Assembly (NCBI GenBank): GCA_900696485.1
Contig: CAADGG010000021.1
Coordinates: 17,501-81,500, forward strand
DNA: 64,000 nt
DNA from: an uncultured Pseudomonadota bacterium
Lineage (GTDB): Bacteria > Myxococcota_A > UBA9160 > PR03
Reading direction: 5' to 3'
Under the pieces are notes generated by a model. It saw only the letters and a list, made by a program, of their open reading frames with translations. It was not told the origin of the DNA and did no database searches. A program made the position numbers and the translations under genes. Of this stretch, positions 46,252 to 56,575 are shown piece after piece (positions within the stretch are counted from its first letter, which is position 1; the number at the start of each line of letters is the position of its first letter).

Positions 46252-47228
46252 CGCAGACCCCCGCCGTCCCGAGCCGCGAGCCGCTGCACCCGCAGCCGCC
46301 GTCTCCCACGCCGATGAAGGCACCGCCGTCGAAGCACCGGGAACTCACGCTGCGGCTGCTGACGGCCGCGGTCCTGGTCCCGAGTGTCCTGTGGCTGATC
46401 GCGCAGGGTGGCTACTGGGTTCTCGGCACCGTCGTGATCATCACGCTGCTCGGGATTCGCGAGCTGTACCAGTTGCTCGAAGCGAAGGGAGCCCGACCGC
46501 TGTGGGGGGTCGGCCTGACGGCCGGCGGCCTGCTCCCGGTGGTCGGCTATTTCGGGAACGAGTATCACGCGACGATCCTGATGACCGCCTCGCTGTTGGC
46601 CTTCATGGTGATCCAGGTCGGCAAGGCCGAGATCAGCCAGGCCTTGGCCTCGATCTCCGGCACCTTCTTCGGGGTCTTCTACGTCGGCTGGCTGCTCGCG
46701 CACACGGTGACGCTGCGCAACTTCCAGAGCGTCGTCGGCGCCAAGTGGGGCAGCGAAGCCGCGGCCCTCTTCGATCCGAATGCCGGCGCATTCTTCCTGA
46801 CCTTCTGCTTGACGGCCGTCGTGCTCTGCGATGCCGGCGCCTACTTCGTCGGCCGTGCCTGGGGGCGACGCAAGCTCGCGCCCAAGGTGAGCCCGGGCAA
46901 GACCGTCGAGGGCTCGCTCGGCGGGATCGTCGTCGGCACCCTCGGGGCGCTGGTGTGCAAGGCCATCTTCGATTTCTTCTGGCCCGAGCTGTCGAGCGCC
47001 TTCTCGTGGACCACGGCGGCCGCGTTCGGCGCCGTGCTGTCGCTGGCCGGGATGGCCGGCGACCTGGTCGAGTCGCTGCTGAAGCGCGACGCGGCGCAGA
47101 AGGATGCCGGCGCGCTGCTGCCGGGCATGGGCGGCGTTCTCGACCGCATCGATTCCGCGCTGCTCGCGATCCCGATGATGTACTACCTTCTGCTCGGATT
47201 CACCTTCCTCAGCGCGGGTTTTCGATGA
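46248..47228 (+). CDS. cdsA: Phosphatidate cytidylyltransferase
   Basis: 326 residues, an integral membrane enzyme making CDP-diacylglycerol. About eight hydrophobic segments span residues 40-325. The CdsA signature [27 protein letters not shown] lies near 282-308, and [10 protein letters not shown] near 222. TTG start at 46248 (TTGA overlap with dut) preceded by GGAGGG; an ATG at 46314 has no ribosome site. The first 30 residues are Pro-rich and cytoplasmic. CDP-DAG feeds PgsA, encoded at 62740. Confidence 0.93.
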   Translation: MTQTPAVPSREPLHPQPPSPTPMKAPPSKHRELTLRLLTAAVLVPSVLWLIAQGGYWVLGTVVIITLLGIRELYQLLEAKGARPLWGVGLTAGGLLPVVGYFGNEYHATILMTASLLAFMVIQVGKAEISQALASISGTFFGVFYVGWLLAHTVTLRNFQSVVGAKWGSEAAALFDPNAGAFFLTFCLTAVVLCDAGAYFVGRAWGRRKLAPKVSPGKTVEGSLGGIVVGTLGALVCKAIFDFFWPELSSAFSWTTAAAFGAVLSLAGMAGDLVESLLKRDAAQKDAGALLPGMGGVLDRIDSALLAIPMMYYLLLGFTFLSAGFR

Positions 47229-47268
47229 CCGAACGCGACCCGCGGCCCGGCCACAGGGCGGACCTCCG

Positions 47269-48564
47269 ATGATCGATCGGTACACACGGCCCGAGATGGG
47301 TTCCGTCTGGACGGAAGACGCGCGCTACCGCGCGTGGCTCCGCGTCGAGATCGCCGTCTGCGAGGTGCTCGGCGAGCGTGGCAGGATCCCGGCTTCCGCA
47401 CTGCAGGCGATCCGCACGCGTGCCGGCTTCGACGCGACGCGCATCGCACAGATCGAGCGGGAAGTCCGCCACGACGTGATTGCGTTCCTCACCAACGTGG
47501 CGGAGCAGGTCGGTCCGGATTCGCGCTGGATCCACTATGGCATGACGTCGAGCGACGTGATCGACACCGCCCTGGCGCTGCAGATCCGTGAGGCGGGGGC
47601 GTTGCTGCTGGCGGGCTGCGATCGTGCGCTGGCGGCGCTGCGGGCGCGCGCACTCGAACACAAGCACACGCCGATGGTCGGCCGGACCCATGGCATCCAC
47701 GCCGAACCCACCACCTTCGGGCTCAAGCTGCTGGTGCTGTTCGGAGCCCTGCGCCGGAGCCGCGAGCGGCTCGCGACGGCCGTCGACGAGGCGGCGGTCG
47801 GCAAGATCTCCGGCGCCGTCGGCACGTTCGCCCATCTCGATCCGGCCATCGAGGAGGCCGTGTGCCGGAAGCTCGGGATCGGGTTCGAGCCGGCCTCGAC
47901 CCAGGTGGTGCAGCGCGATCGGCACGCGGCGTTCGTGCAGGCGCTGGCCCTCGTCGCGTCGGTGCTGGACCAGGCGGCGGTCGAGTTCCGGCATCTGGCG
48001 CGCACGGAGGTGCGGGAGGTCGAGGAGGAGTTCGGCCAGGGCCAGAAGGGCTCTTCGGCGATGCCGCACAAGCGCAATCCGTGGCGCTTCGAGAATCTCT
48101 CCGGTCTGGCCCGGGTGGTGCGCGGCTACGCCGGCACCGCGCTCGAGAACCTCGCGTTGTGGCACGAGCGGGACATCTCCAACTCATCGGCCGAGCGCAT
48201 CGTGCTGCCGGATGCCAGCATCGTCGTCGACTTCATGCTGCATCGCTTCGCCGGGCTGGTGGAGACGCTGCGCGTGCTGCCCGACCGGATGCGCGAGAAC
48301 CTCGCGTCTTCGCGTGGGCTGGTGTTCAGCGGCACGCTGTTGCTGGCGCTGGCCGAGCAGGGCCTCGCACGCGAGGACGCCTACCGCCTGGTGCAGGGCC
48401 ACGCGATGGACACGTGGGAGAAGGGCGGCCAGTTCCAGGAACGCGTGCTCGCAGATCCCGAGATCGACCGCGTGCTCGGCAAGGAAGAAGTGGAGCGCGC
48501 CTTCGATCTCGGCGCCGCGTTGCGCAACGTCGATGCGATCTTCGCACGCGTACTGGGAGAGTGA
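47269..48564 (+). CDS. purB: Adenylosuccinate lyase
   Basis: 431 residues. Catalyses two steps: SAICAR to AICAR plus fumarate, and adenylosuccinate to AMP. The fumarase/aspartase-superfamily signature [10 protein letters not shown] lies near residue 265, the N-terminal part has [15 protein letters not shown] near 85, and [14 protein letters not shown] near 140. The C-terminal domain is shorter in conservation but complete. ATG at 47269 follows ACCTCCG with no strong site. First gene of the main purine cluster, 40 bp after cdsA. Confidence 0.96.
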   Translation: MIDRYTRPEMGSVWTEDARYRAWLRVEIAVCEVLGERGRIPASALQAIRTRAGFDATRIAQIEREVRHDVIAFLTNVAEQVGPDSRWIHYGMTSSDVIDTALALQIREAGALLLAGCDRALAALRARALEHKHTPMVGRTHGIHAEPTTFGLKLLVLFGALRRSRERLATAVDEAAVGKISGAVGTFAHLDPAIEEAVCRKLGIGFEPASTQVVQRDRHAAFVQALALVASVLDQAAVEFRHLARTEVREVEEEFGQGQKGSSAMPHKRNPWRFENLSGLARVVRGYAGTALENLALWHERDISNSSAERIVLPDASIVVDFMLHRFAGLVETLRVLPDRMRENLASSRGLVFSGTLLLALAEQGLAREDAYRLVQGHAMDTWEKGGQFQERVLADPEIDRVLGKEEVERAFDLGAALRNVDAIFARVLGE

Positions 48565-48565
48565 A

Positions 48566-48811
48566 TTGAAGGCGGTCGTCTGTGTGATGCTGAAGCCCGA
48601 CGTGCTGGATCCCCAAGGTCGTGCGATTCAGCGCGCCTGCGTGACGCTCGGCTACGATCGGGTCGTCGATGTCCGGCAGGGCAAGGTCTTCGAGATCGAG
48701 CTCCGCACGGAGGATCGCGCGACGGCGGAAGGCCTGGTGCGGGAGCTGTGCGAGAAGCTGCTCGCCAACGGCGTGATCGAGGACTGGCGGATCGAGCGCT
48801 TCGCAGACTGA
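48566..48811 (+). CDS. purS: Phosphoribosylformylglycinamidine synthase, PurS subunit
   Basis: 81 residues. Small PurS fold: [23 protein letters not shown], then [11 protein letters not shown] and the end [19 protein letters not shown]. PurS bridges PurQ and PurL to form the three-subunit FGAM synthase. TTG start at 48566 (LKAVVC), one base after the purB stop, with GGGAGAG just upstream. No shorter alternative would retain the first beta strand, so TTG is firm. It is followed after 55 bp by purC. Confidence 0.93.
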   Translation: MKAVVCVMLKPDVLDPQGRAIQRACVTLGYDRVVDVRQGKVFEIELRTEDRATAEGLVRELCEKLLANGVIEDWRIERFAD

Positions 48812-48866
48812 CGGATTCGCCATCGGCTTCCCGTGGACGTTCTCAGCGACGGAGGTTCTCCCCCCG

Positions 48867-49841
48867 ATGTCGATCGATCCCGATCTGCTCCGCGAGCAGT
48901 GCGCACGCACGCTCGAGCACAGCGACTTCCCGGCTCTGGGCGTCAAGCACGAAGGGAAGGTCCGCGATTCCTATGTGCGGGACGGCCGCCGGACGATCGT
49001 CGTCACGGATCGCGTGTCGGCCTTCGACGTCGTGCTCGGCACGATCCCGTTCAAAGGCCAGGTGCTGAACCAGATCGCCGCGTTCTGGTTCGACCGCACC
49101 GGCGACGTCGCGCCGAACCACGTGCTCTCGGTGCCGGACCCGAACGTGACGGTCGGCCGCGAGTGCCGGTTGGTCCCGATCGAGTTCGTGGTCCGCGGCC
49201 ATCTGACCGGCGTCACCAATACGTCGATCTGGACCGCCTACGACCGGGGCGAGCGGGTCTACTGCGGCCACCGATTGCCCGAAGGCCTGCGCCGGCACGA
49301 GCGGCTGCCGGAGCCGCTGCTGACGCCGACCACCAAGGCCGAAGCGGGTGCCCATGACGAGCTGACGTCCCGCGCGGCGCTGATCGAGCAGGGCGTCGTC
49401 TCCGCCGAGTTCTACGATCGCGCCGAGGCGATGGTGTTGCGGCTGTTCGCCGCAGGCCAGCAGTGGGCGGAAAAACAGGGACTGATCCTGGTCGATACCA
49501 AGTACGAGCTCGGCTTCGCTCCCGGCGACGACGGCACGGAGCGCCTGGTCGTGATCGACGAGATCCATACCCCCGACTCGTCGCGCTACTGGTATCGGGA
49601 CAGCTACGAGCGCGCGCTGTCCGCCGGGACGGATCCGAAGGCGATGGACAAGGAGTACGTGCGGCGCTGGCTCGCCGAACGCGGCTACACCGGCGACGGA
49701 ACGCCTCCGGCGCTTCCGGACGAGGTGCGCTGCGAGGCGGCGCGTCGCTACATCGAGACCTTCGAGCGGATCACCGGGGAGCGCTTCGCGCCGGACCTCG
49801 AAGCCCCGATTCCGCGGATTCGCCGCCATCTGGGCATCTGA
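48867..49841 (+). CDS. purC: SAICAR synthetase
   Basis: 324 residues. Joins CAIR and aspartate with ATP. Motifs: [10 protein letters not shown] (ATP), [37 protein letters not shown] and [14 protein letters not shown]. It is the longer PurC form (about 300 residues, as in yeast Ade1 and some bacteria) rather than the 240-residue E. coli type. It receives CAIR from PurE at 7964. ATG at 48867; the gap to purQ is 50 bp. Confidence 0.96.
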   Translation: MSIDPDLLREQCARTLEHSDFPALGVKHEGKVRDSYVRDGRRTIVVTDRVSAFDVVLGTIPFKGQVLNQIAAFWFDRTGDVAPNHVLSVPDPNVTVGRECRLVPIEFVVRGHLTGVTNTSIWTAYDRGERVYCGHRLPEGLRRHERLPEPLLTPTTKAEAGAHDELTSRAALIEQGVVSAEFYDRAEAMVLRLFAAGQQWAEKQGLILVDTKYELGFAPGDDGTERLVVIDEIHTPDSSRYWYRDSYERALSAGTDPKAMDKEYVRRWLAERGYTGDGTPPALPDEVRCEAARRYIETFERITGERFAPDLEAPIPRIRRHLGI

Positions 49842-49891
49842 TCGGGAAGGGCGACGCCGACGGCGCACGTCCGAGTAGGAGTGACACACCG

Positions 49892-50599
49892 TTGTTTGCC
49901 GTGATCCAGTTTCCGGGCTCGAACGACGATCGCGACATGCGCTTCGCGATGAAGAGCGTGCTCGGCGTGGCGGCGGAGCTGGTCTGGCACAAGAATCCCG
50001 AGCTGCCGCCCGGGACGGCCGGCGTGCTGCTGCCCGGCGGCTTTTCCTACGGCGACTACCTGCGTTGCGGCGCGATGGCGCGCTTCTCGCCGGTGATGAC
50101 GGCCGTGCGGCGCTTCGCCGAGGCCGGCGGCCCCGTGCTCGGGACCTGCAATGGCTTCCAGGTGCTGTGCGAGGCGGGTCTGCTGCCGGGGGCGCTGCTG
50201 CGCAACCGGGATCTCGATTTCCTCTGCGATTGGATCCACGTCCGGGTCGAGCACGCCGGGGCCCCGTTCCTGTCGCGGGCCCGGGCGGGGCAGGTGCTCC
50301 GGTTGCCGATCAAGCACGGGGAGGGGCGCTACGCGATCGCTGCCGATGCGCTCGCCGGACTCGAAGCCGGCGGCCAGGTGTTGCTGCGCTATTGCACGCC
50401 GGCCGGAGCGGTCGACGAGACCGCGAACCCGAACGGTTCGATCGGGAACATCGCCGGGGTGCGCAACGCCGCCGGCAACGTGATGGGCCTGATGCCGCAT
50501 CCGGAACACGCCGTCGAAGCGCTGACGGGGGGAACCGACGGCCTCGCGCTGCTCGGCTCGCTCGTCGACGCCGTCACGGCCGCGGGACGCTCGCGATGA
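49892..50599 (+). CDS. purQ: Phosphoribosylformylglycinamidine synthase, PurQ glutaminase subunit
   Basis: 235 residues, a class I glutamine amidotransferase. Nucleophile Cys86 (GTCNGFQVL), then HGEGRYAI and the His-Glu pair MPHPEHAVE near 210. It releases ammonia for PurL. No ATG fits: the frame begins at TTG 49892 ([13 protein letters not shown]), matching the usual start M(K)FAVIVFPGSN; AGGAG lies about 11 bp upstream. The stop shares ATGA with purL. Confidence 0.94.
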   Translation: MFAVIQFPGSNDDRDMRFAMKSVLGVAAELVWHKNPELPPGTAGVLLPGGFSYGDYLRCGAMARFSPVMTAVRRFAEAGGPVLGTCNGFQVLCEAGLLPGALLRNRDLDFLCDWIHVRVEHAGAPFLSRARAGQVLRLPIKHGEGRYAIAADALAGLEAGGQVLLRYCTPAGAVDETANPNGSIGNIAGVRNAAGNVMGLMPHPEHAVEALTGGTDGLALLGSLVDAVTAAGRSR

Positions 50600-52923
50600 G
50601 CGTGCGTCGCGAGCCGTCCGTCGATCTCGAGCTGGCGCGCGAGCACGGCCTCAGCGACGCCGAGTGGCAGCGGATCCTCGAGCTCCTCGGTCGCACGCCG
50701 ACCTTCCCGGAACTCGGCATCTTCTCGGTGATGTGGTCCGAGCACTGCTCGTACAAGTCGAGCCGGATCCATCTGCGCACGCTGCCGACGCAGGCGGCCG
50801 GGCAGGGAGCCGGGCCGGTCGATCCGGGGTCGGCGGCGGTCGGGACCGTCCTCGTCGGACCCGGCGAAGGCGCCGGTGCGGTCGCGATCGGCGCCGGACT
50901 GGCGGTGATCTTCAAGATCGAGAGCCACAACCACCCGAGCTTCATCGAGCCGACGCAGGGAGCCGCGACCGGGGTCGGTGGGATCCTGCGCGACATCTTC
51001 AGCATGGGCGCACGGCCGATCGCGTCGCTCGACTCGATCCGCTTCGGTCCGCTCGAGGATCCGAAGCACCGCATGTTGCTGCGCGGCGTCGTACGCGGGA
51101 TCGGCGGCTACGGGAACTCGGTCGGCGTCGCCACCGTCGGCGGCGAAACCAGCTTCCACGAGTGCTACCGCGGCAACATCCTCGTGAACGCATTCAATCT
51201 CGGGATCGTTCCGCAGGACGCGATCTTCCTCGGCCAGGCCGCCGGTGTCGGCAATCCGGTCGTCTACGTCGGTTCGAAGACCGGGCGCGACGGAATCCAC
51301 GGCGCCAGCCTGCTCGCCTCGGCGGAATTCGACGAGCAGACCGATGCCAAGCGTCCGACCGTCCAGGTCGGCGATCCATTCACCGAGAAGTGTCTGATCG
51401 AGGCCTGCCTCGAGGCGATGCGCAGCGGTGACATCGTCGGGATCCAGGACATGGGCGCGGCAGGACTCACCTGTTCGTCCTTCGAGATGGCGAGTCGAGC
51501 TGGGACCGGCATCGAGATGGAGCTCGACCGGGTGCCGCGCCGCGCGGCGAACCTGACGCCGTACGAGCTGCTGCTCTCGGAGAGCCAGGAGCGGATGTTG
51601 CTGGTGACGCGGCAGGGCGCCGAGCAGCGGGTCTGTGAGCAGTTCGCCCGCTGGGATCTCGAGGCCGTGGTGGTCGGACGGGTCACCGAGGATGGCCGCA
51701 TGAAGGTCCGCTGGCACGGTGAGACCGTCGTCGACATCCCGGTCGATCCGGTGGCCGAGAATGCGCCGTGCTACGAGCGGCCGATCCGCGTCCCGGCGGA
51801 ACTCGGGGAACGCCAGAAACTGGACCTCGCATCGATCGAGCCGGAGAGCGACCCCCAGCGTGCCCTCGAAACCTTGCTGGACGCGCCGAATCTCGCGTCG
51901 AAGGCATGGATCTGGCGGCAATACGATTCGCTGGTGCAAGGCAATACCGTGATCGGTCCGGGCGGCGATGCCGCGTTGGTGCGCGTCAAGCACGAGGACG
52001 GGACCCCCACCGACCTGGCGCTGGCGATGTCGGTGGATTGCAACCCACGCTGGTGTTGGCTCGATCCGTACCAGGGGACGATCGCCGCCGTGGCGGAGTC
52101 CGCCCGCAACGTCGCCTGCAGCGGCGCGCGACCCCTGGCGCTCACGAACTGCCTGAACTTCGGCAGTCCCGAAAAGCCCGAGATCATGTGGGAGTTCGCC
52201 GAGTCCGTGCGCGGGCTCGGCGAGGCGGCGCGGGCGCTCGGCACGCCGGTGATCTCCGGCAACGTCTCGTTCTACAACGAGACCCGCGGCCAGGCGATCT
52301 TTCCGACCCCGACGATCGTGGTCGTCGGACTGCTCGACGACGTGCAACGCCATGCCGTGTCGCACTGGACGGCCCCGGGGCTTGCGATCGTGCTGCTCGG
52401 CGAGACGCGCGAGGAACTCGGTGGCAGCGAGTGGCTCGCGCAGCGACGCGGCCTCGAGGTCGGCTCCCCACCGACCGTGGACCTCGCGCACGAGCATCGG
52501 CTGCACGGATTGTTGGCGGACGGCGTCGCCGCCGGCGAGATCCGGACGGCGCACGACGTGGCGGACGGCGGACTCGCGATCGCGCTCGCCGAGTGCTGCT
52601 TCAGCGGCCCGGAGCGGATCGGCGCTCGCGTGACGCTCGATCCGGCGCTGCGGCTCGAAGCGCTGCTCTTCGGCGAGTCGACGGGCCGCGTGCTGGTGGG
52701 GACGGCCGATGCCGCCGCGCTGCTGGCCCGTGCGGCGGCGGCCGGGATCCCGGCGCAGCGCATCGGCGAGACTGGAGGCGCGCGCTTGCAGATCGGGTCC
52801 CGGGCCGGGACGGCCTGGATCGATGGCGAACTCGAGCGCTTGGCGGCGATCTGGTCGCGGGCGCTGCCGCGTCGGCTCGAGGAAGGGGAGGGCGCCCCGG
52901 CGCTTGCGGAGGAGACGAGCTGA
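50596..52923 (+). CDS. purL: Phosphoribosylformylglycinamidine synthase, PurL catalytic subunit
   Basis: 775 residues, the small PurL type that works with PurS and PurQ (the large E. coli type is about 1,300). Visible features are [18 protein letters not shown] (residues about 43-60), [46 protein letters not shown] and a C-terminal half with [15 protein letters not shown]. It uses ATP and PurQ ammonia to make FGAM. ATG at 50596 overlaps purQ by 4 bp. Its TGA shares one base with the purF ATG. Confidence 0.96.
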   Translation: MSVRREPSVDLELAREHGLSDAEWQRILELLGRTPTFPELGIFSVMWSEHCSYKSSRIHLRTLPTQAAGQGAGPVDPGSAAVGTVLVGPGEGAGAVAIGAGLAVIFKIESHNHPSFIEPTQGAATGVGGILRDIFSMGARPIASLDSIRFGPLEDPKHRMLLRGVVRGIGGYGNSVGVATVGGETSFHECYRGNILVNAFNLGIVPQDAIFLGQAAGVGNPVVYVGSKTGRDGIHGASLLASAEFDEQTDAKRPTVQVGDPFTEKCLIEACLEAMRSGDIVGIQDMGAAGLTCSSFEMASRAGTGIEMELDRVPRRAANLTPYELLLSESQERMLLVTRQGAEQRVCEQFARWDLEAVVVGRVTEDGRMKVRWHGETVVDIPVDPVAENAPCYERPIRVPAELGERQKLDLASIEPESDPQRALETLLDAPNLASKAWIWRQYDSLVQGNTVIGPGGDAALVRVKHEDGTPTDLALAMSVDCNPRWCWLDPYQGTIAAVAESARNVACSGARPLALTNCLNFGSPEKPEIMWEFAESVRGLGEAARALGTPVISGNVSFYNETRGQAIFPTPTIVVVGLLDDVQRHAVSHWTAPGLAIVLLGETREELGGSEWLAQRRGLEVGSPPTVDLAHEHRLHGLLADGVAAGEIRTAHDVADGGLAIALAECCFSGPERIGARVTLDPALRLEALLFGESTGRVLVGTADAAALLARAAAAGIPAQRIGETGGARLQIGSRAGTAWIDGELERLAAIWSRALPRRLEEGEGAPALAEETS

Positions 52924-54338
52924 TGTGCGGAATCTTCGGCGTGCATGGCCATCCCGAGGCGGCGCACCTCACCTATCTGGGGCTCTACGCGCTCCAGCAT
53001 CGCGGCCAGGAGAGCGCCGGCATCGTCTCGTCGAACGGGCACGAGCAGTACGTGCATCGCGCCATGGGCCTGGTGGCGGACGGCATCACCGAGAAGCATC
53101 TGCGCCAGTTGCCCGGTCGCCACGCGGTCGGCCACGTCCGCTACTCCACGGCGGGCGGCTCGAGTCTGCGCAACGCCCAACCGTTCTGCGCTACGACGGA
53201 CGGCGGATCCGTCGCGATCGCGCACAACGGCAACCTCGTGAATGCCTCCGCGATTCGCCGCGAACTCGAGGGTCGCGGGTCGATCCTCACCTCGACGTCG
53301 GACAGCGAAGTCATCGTGCACCTGCTGGCGCGTTCGCGGGAGGGCACGCTCGAGGATCGCCTGATCGATGCGCTCTCACGTGTGAAGGGGGCCTTCAGCC
53401 TGGCGATGCTGACGGACGACGCGCTGGTGTTGGCCCGCGATCCGTGGGGGTTCCGGCCGCTCGTGCTCGGACGCCTGGGCTCGGCCTGGGTGGCGGCGAG
53501 CGAGACCTGCGCTCTCGACCTGATCGGCGCCGAGTACGAGCGCGACGTCGAACCCGGTGAGATGGTCGTGATCCGTCGCGGCCGGATGCGTACGCTGCGG
53601 CCGTGGGTCATGGCGCCGCGACAGGCGTTCTGCATCTTCGAGCACATCTACTTCGCGCGTCCGGACTCCAACGTGGCCGGCCAGAACGTCTATGCGTTCC
53701 GCAAGGAGCTGGGTCGCATCCTGGCCCGGGAACATCCGGTGTCGGCCGACATGATCGTTCCGGTGCTCGACTCGGGGAACGCCGCCGCGCTCGGGTATGC
53801 CGAAGAGTCGGGAATCCCCTACGAGGCCGCCCTGGTGCGCAACCAGTACGTCAAGCGGACCTTCATCGAACCGTCCCAGTCGATCCGGGACTTCCGGGTA
53901 CGCATCAAGCACAACGCGAGCCGTGGCATGATCGCCGGCCGGCGCGTGGTGCTGGTCGAGGATTCGATCGTGCGCGGGACGACGCTGCTCAAGCTGGTGG
54001 ACCTGATCCGCCATGCGGGCGCGACCGAGGTGCACGTGCGAGTCTCGTCGCCTCCCAACACGGGTCCTTGTCATTACGGCATCGACACGCCGACCCGGGA
54101 GGAACTGATCGCCCACCGCCATTCGGTCGAGGAGATCCGGCGCATCCTCGGTGCGGATTCCCTCGGATACCTGAGCCTGGAGGGACTGCGCCGGGCGTCG
54201 GAGCAGCTCAAGCACGGCATCTGCGACGCCTGTTTCTCCGACGACTACCCGGTCCTCTCGGAGGACGATCCGGAACTCCCGCAGCTCTCGTTGTTCCGGC
54301 CGCCGATCGAAGTCGATGGTGAGGACTCGGACACGTGA
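52923..54338 (+). CDS. purF: Amidophosphoribosyltransferase
   Basis: 471 residues. First committed step of purine synthesis. The N-terminal Ntn glutaminase has nucleophile Cys2 (MCGIFGVHG), so no propeptide is present. The PRPP site is VVLVEDSIVRGTT near 343. Cysteines in AFCIFEHIYFARPDS, GPCHYGID and GICDACFSDDYPV correspond to the four [4Fe-4S] ligands of the Bacillus-type enzyme, so it probably has the regulatory cluster and oxygen sensitivity. The start is the TGATG overlap with purL; the stop overlaps the next gene by 4 bp. Confidence 0.96.
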   Translation: MCGIFGVHGHPEAAHLTYLGLYALQHRGQESAGIVSSNGHEQYVHRAMGLVADGITEKHLRQLPGRHAVGHVRYSTAGGSSLRNAQPFCATTDGGSVAIAHNGNLVNASAIRRELEGRGSILTSTSDSEVIVHLLARSREGTLEDRLIDALSRVKGAFSLAMLTDDALVLARDPWGFRPLVLGRLGSAWVAASETCALDLIGAEYERDVEPGEMVVIRRGRMRTLRPWVMAPRQAFCIFEHIYFARPDSNVAGQNVYAFRKELGRILAREHPVSADMIVPVLDSGNAAALGYAEESGIPYEAALVRNQYVKRTFIEPSQSIRDFRVRIKHNASRGMIAGRRVVLVEDSIVRGTTLLKLVDLIRHAGATEVHVRVSSPPNTGPCHYGIDTPTREELIAHRHSVEEIRRILGADSLGYLSLEGLRRASEQLKHGICDACFSDDYPVLSEDDPELPQLSLFRPPIEVDGEDSDT

Positions 54339-55741
54339 GCCGCGACCGACGGGTCCGCGAGCGGGGTCGCCTCGGGCTCGAGGAACTGGTTCGCGAGGTG
54401 GAAGCGGGGCGCCTCGAGACGATCGTGACGGCGCTGCCGGATCTCTATGGTCGTCTCGTCGGCAAGCGCATCACCGGGGAGTTCTTCGTCGACGAGATCG
54501 CGCGCGGCGGCATGCACTGCTGCGACTATCTGTTGGCCTGCGACATGGAGATGGACCCGACCCCCGGCTACGCCTACACGAACTGGGCCAAGGGCTACGC
54601 CGATCTCCACGCGGTGCCGGATCTGTCGACACTCCGGAACGCCGCCTGGCTCGAACAGAGTGCGATCGTCCTGTGTGATGCCGTCGACGAGGCGACCGGA
54701 GAGCTGGTGCCGGTGGCGCCGCGCTCGATCCTGAAGCGCCAGGTGGCGCGTGCCGCCGAGTCCGGGTTCGCGCCCAAGATGGGCAGCGAACTCGAGCTGT
54801 ACCTGTTCCGCGACGGCTACGACGAGGCGCGCGGCAAGCGTTACCACGGACTGCGGCCCTACGGCGGCTACATCGAGGACTACCACGTGCTGTCGAGCAC
54901 CTTCGCCGAGCCGGTGCTCGGTGCGATCCGGCGCGGGGTCGGCGCGTCGGCGATCCCGGTCGAGTTCTCGAAGGGAGAATGGGGCCCGGGCCAGCACGAG
55001 ATCAATCTCCGCTATGCGCCGGCCGTCGAGATGGCCGACCGGCACGTGCTGTACAAGACCGCCGCCAAGGAGATCGCCGCGCAGCATGGCTGCTCGGTCA
55101 CGTTCATGGCGAAGTGGCACGAAGCGATGGCCGGCAGCAGCCTGCACGTCCATGTGAGCCTATGGACGCCGGAGGATCGCGCCGCCTTCGCCGAGGACGC
55201 TGAGCCGCTGCCCGGCACCGATCTCGACGCGGCGCCGTCCTTCCGCTGGTTCCTCGGCGGTCTGCTCGAGCACGCCCGGGCGCTCGGCTGGTTCTTCGCG
55301 CCGACTCCGAACTCCTACAAGCGCTACCGGGTCGGCAGCTTTGCGCCGACGCGGATCGCCTGGAGCGTGGACAATCGCACCTGCGGCTTCCGGGTGGTCG
55401 GGAGGGGCCCGTCCCTGCGCGTCGAGTGCCGCATCCCCGGCGCCGATGCGAATCCGTACCTCGTCTACGCCGCGCTGCTCGCCGCCGGTCTCGATGGCAT
55501 CGAAAGGCGCCTCGAGCCCGGCCCGCCCTTTGCCGGCGACGCCTACGGCGCCCACGAGCTGCCGTCGGTCCCGACGTCGCTGGCGCAGGCCATCGCCGAG
55601 CTGGAGGCCAGCGCCTTCGTCCGGCGGGCCTTCGGCGACGCCGTCTTCGAGCACCTGCTGCACTTCGCCCGCACCGAACTCAGCGCCTACGAGACGGCGG
55701 TCACGGACTTCGAGCGGGTCCGCTATTTCGAGCGGATCTAG
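54335..55741 (+). CDS. Glutamine synthetase-like ligase (gamma-glutamylamine synthetase type)
   Basis: 468 residues of the glutamine synthetase superfamily. Conserved parts are KMGSELELYLF (metal-binding glutamates), VEFSKGEWGPGQHEINLRYA, GSSLHVHVSLW, NSYKRYRVGSFAPTRIAWS (arginine site) and RVECRIPGADANPYLVYAA. It resembles PuuA/GlnA3-type enzymes, which gamma-glutamylate amines, rather than GlnA itself; the adenylylation tyrosine region is not seen. GTG start at 54335 overlaps purF by 4 bp. A PuuD-like hydrolase gene follows after 15 bp, supporting a gamma-glutamyl-amine route. The substrate amine is unknown. Confidence 0.83.
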   Translation: MSRDRRVRERGRLGLEELVREVEAGRLETIVTALPDLYGRLVGKRITGEFFVDEIARGGMHCCDYLLACDMEMDPTPGYAYTNWAKGYADLHAVPDLSTLRNAAWLEQSAIVLCDAVDEATGELVPVAPRSILKRQVARAAESGFAPKMGSELELYLFRDGYDEARGKRYHGLRPYGGYIEDYHVLSSTFAEPVLGAIRRGVGASAIPVEFSKGEWGPGQHEINLRYAPAVEMADRHVLYKTAAKEIAAQHGCSVTFMAKWHEAMAGSSLHVHVSLWTPEDRAAFAEDAEPLPGTDLDAAPSFRWFLGGLLEHARALGWFFAPTPNSYKRYRVGSFAPTRIAWSVDNRTCGFRVVGRGPSLRVECRIPGADANPYLVYAALLAAGLDGIERRLEPGPPFAGDAYGAHELPSVPTSLAQAIAELEASAFVRRAFGDAVFEHLLHFARTELSAYETAVTDFERVRYFERI

Positions 55742-55756
55742 GAGCCGCGACGAGCG

Positions 55757-56533
55757 ATGCCCCCGCGGCGGCCGCTGATCGGGATCACGACCTACCATCG
55801 CGATCGCAGCCAGCGCGAGCGCTTTCACGTGCCGGCCGCCTACGTCGATGCGGTGCGCCTCGCAGGCGGCTTGTCGGTGCTGTTGCCGCCGGGCGATGCG
55901 CACCCCGACGAGATCCTCGATGCGATCGACGGCCTGCTGCTGTGCGGTGGAGGCGACATCGATCCGGCGCAGTTCGAGGGCCACAGCGGCCACGAGGCGC
56001 AGTACGCGACGTGCCGCGAGCGCGATGGCTTCGAGCTCGCGCTCGTCCGCGGATCGCTCGAGCGACGCATGCCGCTGCTCGCGATCTGTCGCGGCCTGCA
56101 GGTCCTGAACGTGTTGCAGGGCGGGGATCTCCACGTCCATCTCCCGGACGTCGTCGGCGAGCGGGTGGTGCATCGGCTCAGCCAGGATCGCCACACCCTG
56201 CATCCGGTGCGCCTCGAGCCGGCCAGCCGACTGGCGGCGGTCTTGGGGGCGGCGGACGTCGAGGTGGCCTCGTGGCACCACCAGGCGGTCGCACGGCTCG
56301 GGGACGGCCTGCGGGCCGTCGCCTGGGCCGAGGATGGCACCATCGAGGCCGTCGAGCTGCTCGGCCACCCGGAAGTGCTGTCGGTCCAGTGGCATCCGGA
56401 GCTGCAGGTGGCGGACGCGGACTCCCCGCATCGGCGGCTGTTCCGGGAGCTCACCGCGCGCGCCGGGGACCGCAGTGCCGGGCTCCGCCGGCGTGGTTCC
56501 GAGCCCCCTGCGATCCCGCCGCGGAAGGCGTAA
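55757..56533 (+). CDS. PuuD-like gamma-glutamyl hydrolase (class I amidotransferase fold)
   Basis: 258 residues of the peptidase C26 family. Nucleophile Cys111 (LLAICRGLQVLNV), His213 and Glu215 (QWHPELQ), and the oxyanion region CGGGDIDP near 63. It is like PuuD, which cleaves gamma-glutamyl-GABA, and like other gamma-Glu hydrolases. It follows the GS-like ligase gene closely, so the two probably act in one pathway. ATG at 55757. The C-terminal 25 residues are Arg/Pro-rich. No PuuB-like oxidase is nearby; an aldehyde dehydrogenase lies two genes on. Confidence 0.83.
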   Translation: MPPRRPLIGITTYHRDRSQRERFHVPAAYVDAVRLAGGLSVLLPPGDAHPDEILDAIDGLLLCGGGDIDPAQFEGHSGHEAQYATCRERDGFELALVRGSLERRMPLLAICRGLQVLNVLQGGDLHVHLPDVVGERVVHRLSQDRHTLHPVRLEPASRLAAVLGAADVEVASWHHQAVARLGDGLRAVAWAEDGTIEAVELLGHPEVLSVQWHPELQVADADSPHRRLFRELTARAGDRSAGLRRRGSEPPAIPPRKA

Positions 56534-56575
56534 GGCTCGGCCGCGGGCGCGCCGATAGGCCCCGCGGAGGCCTTC

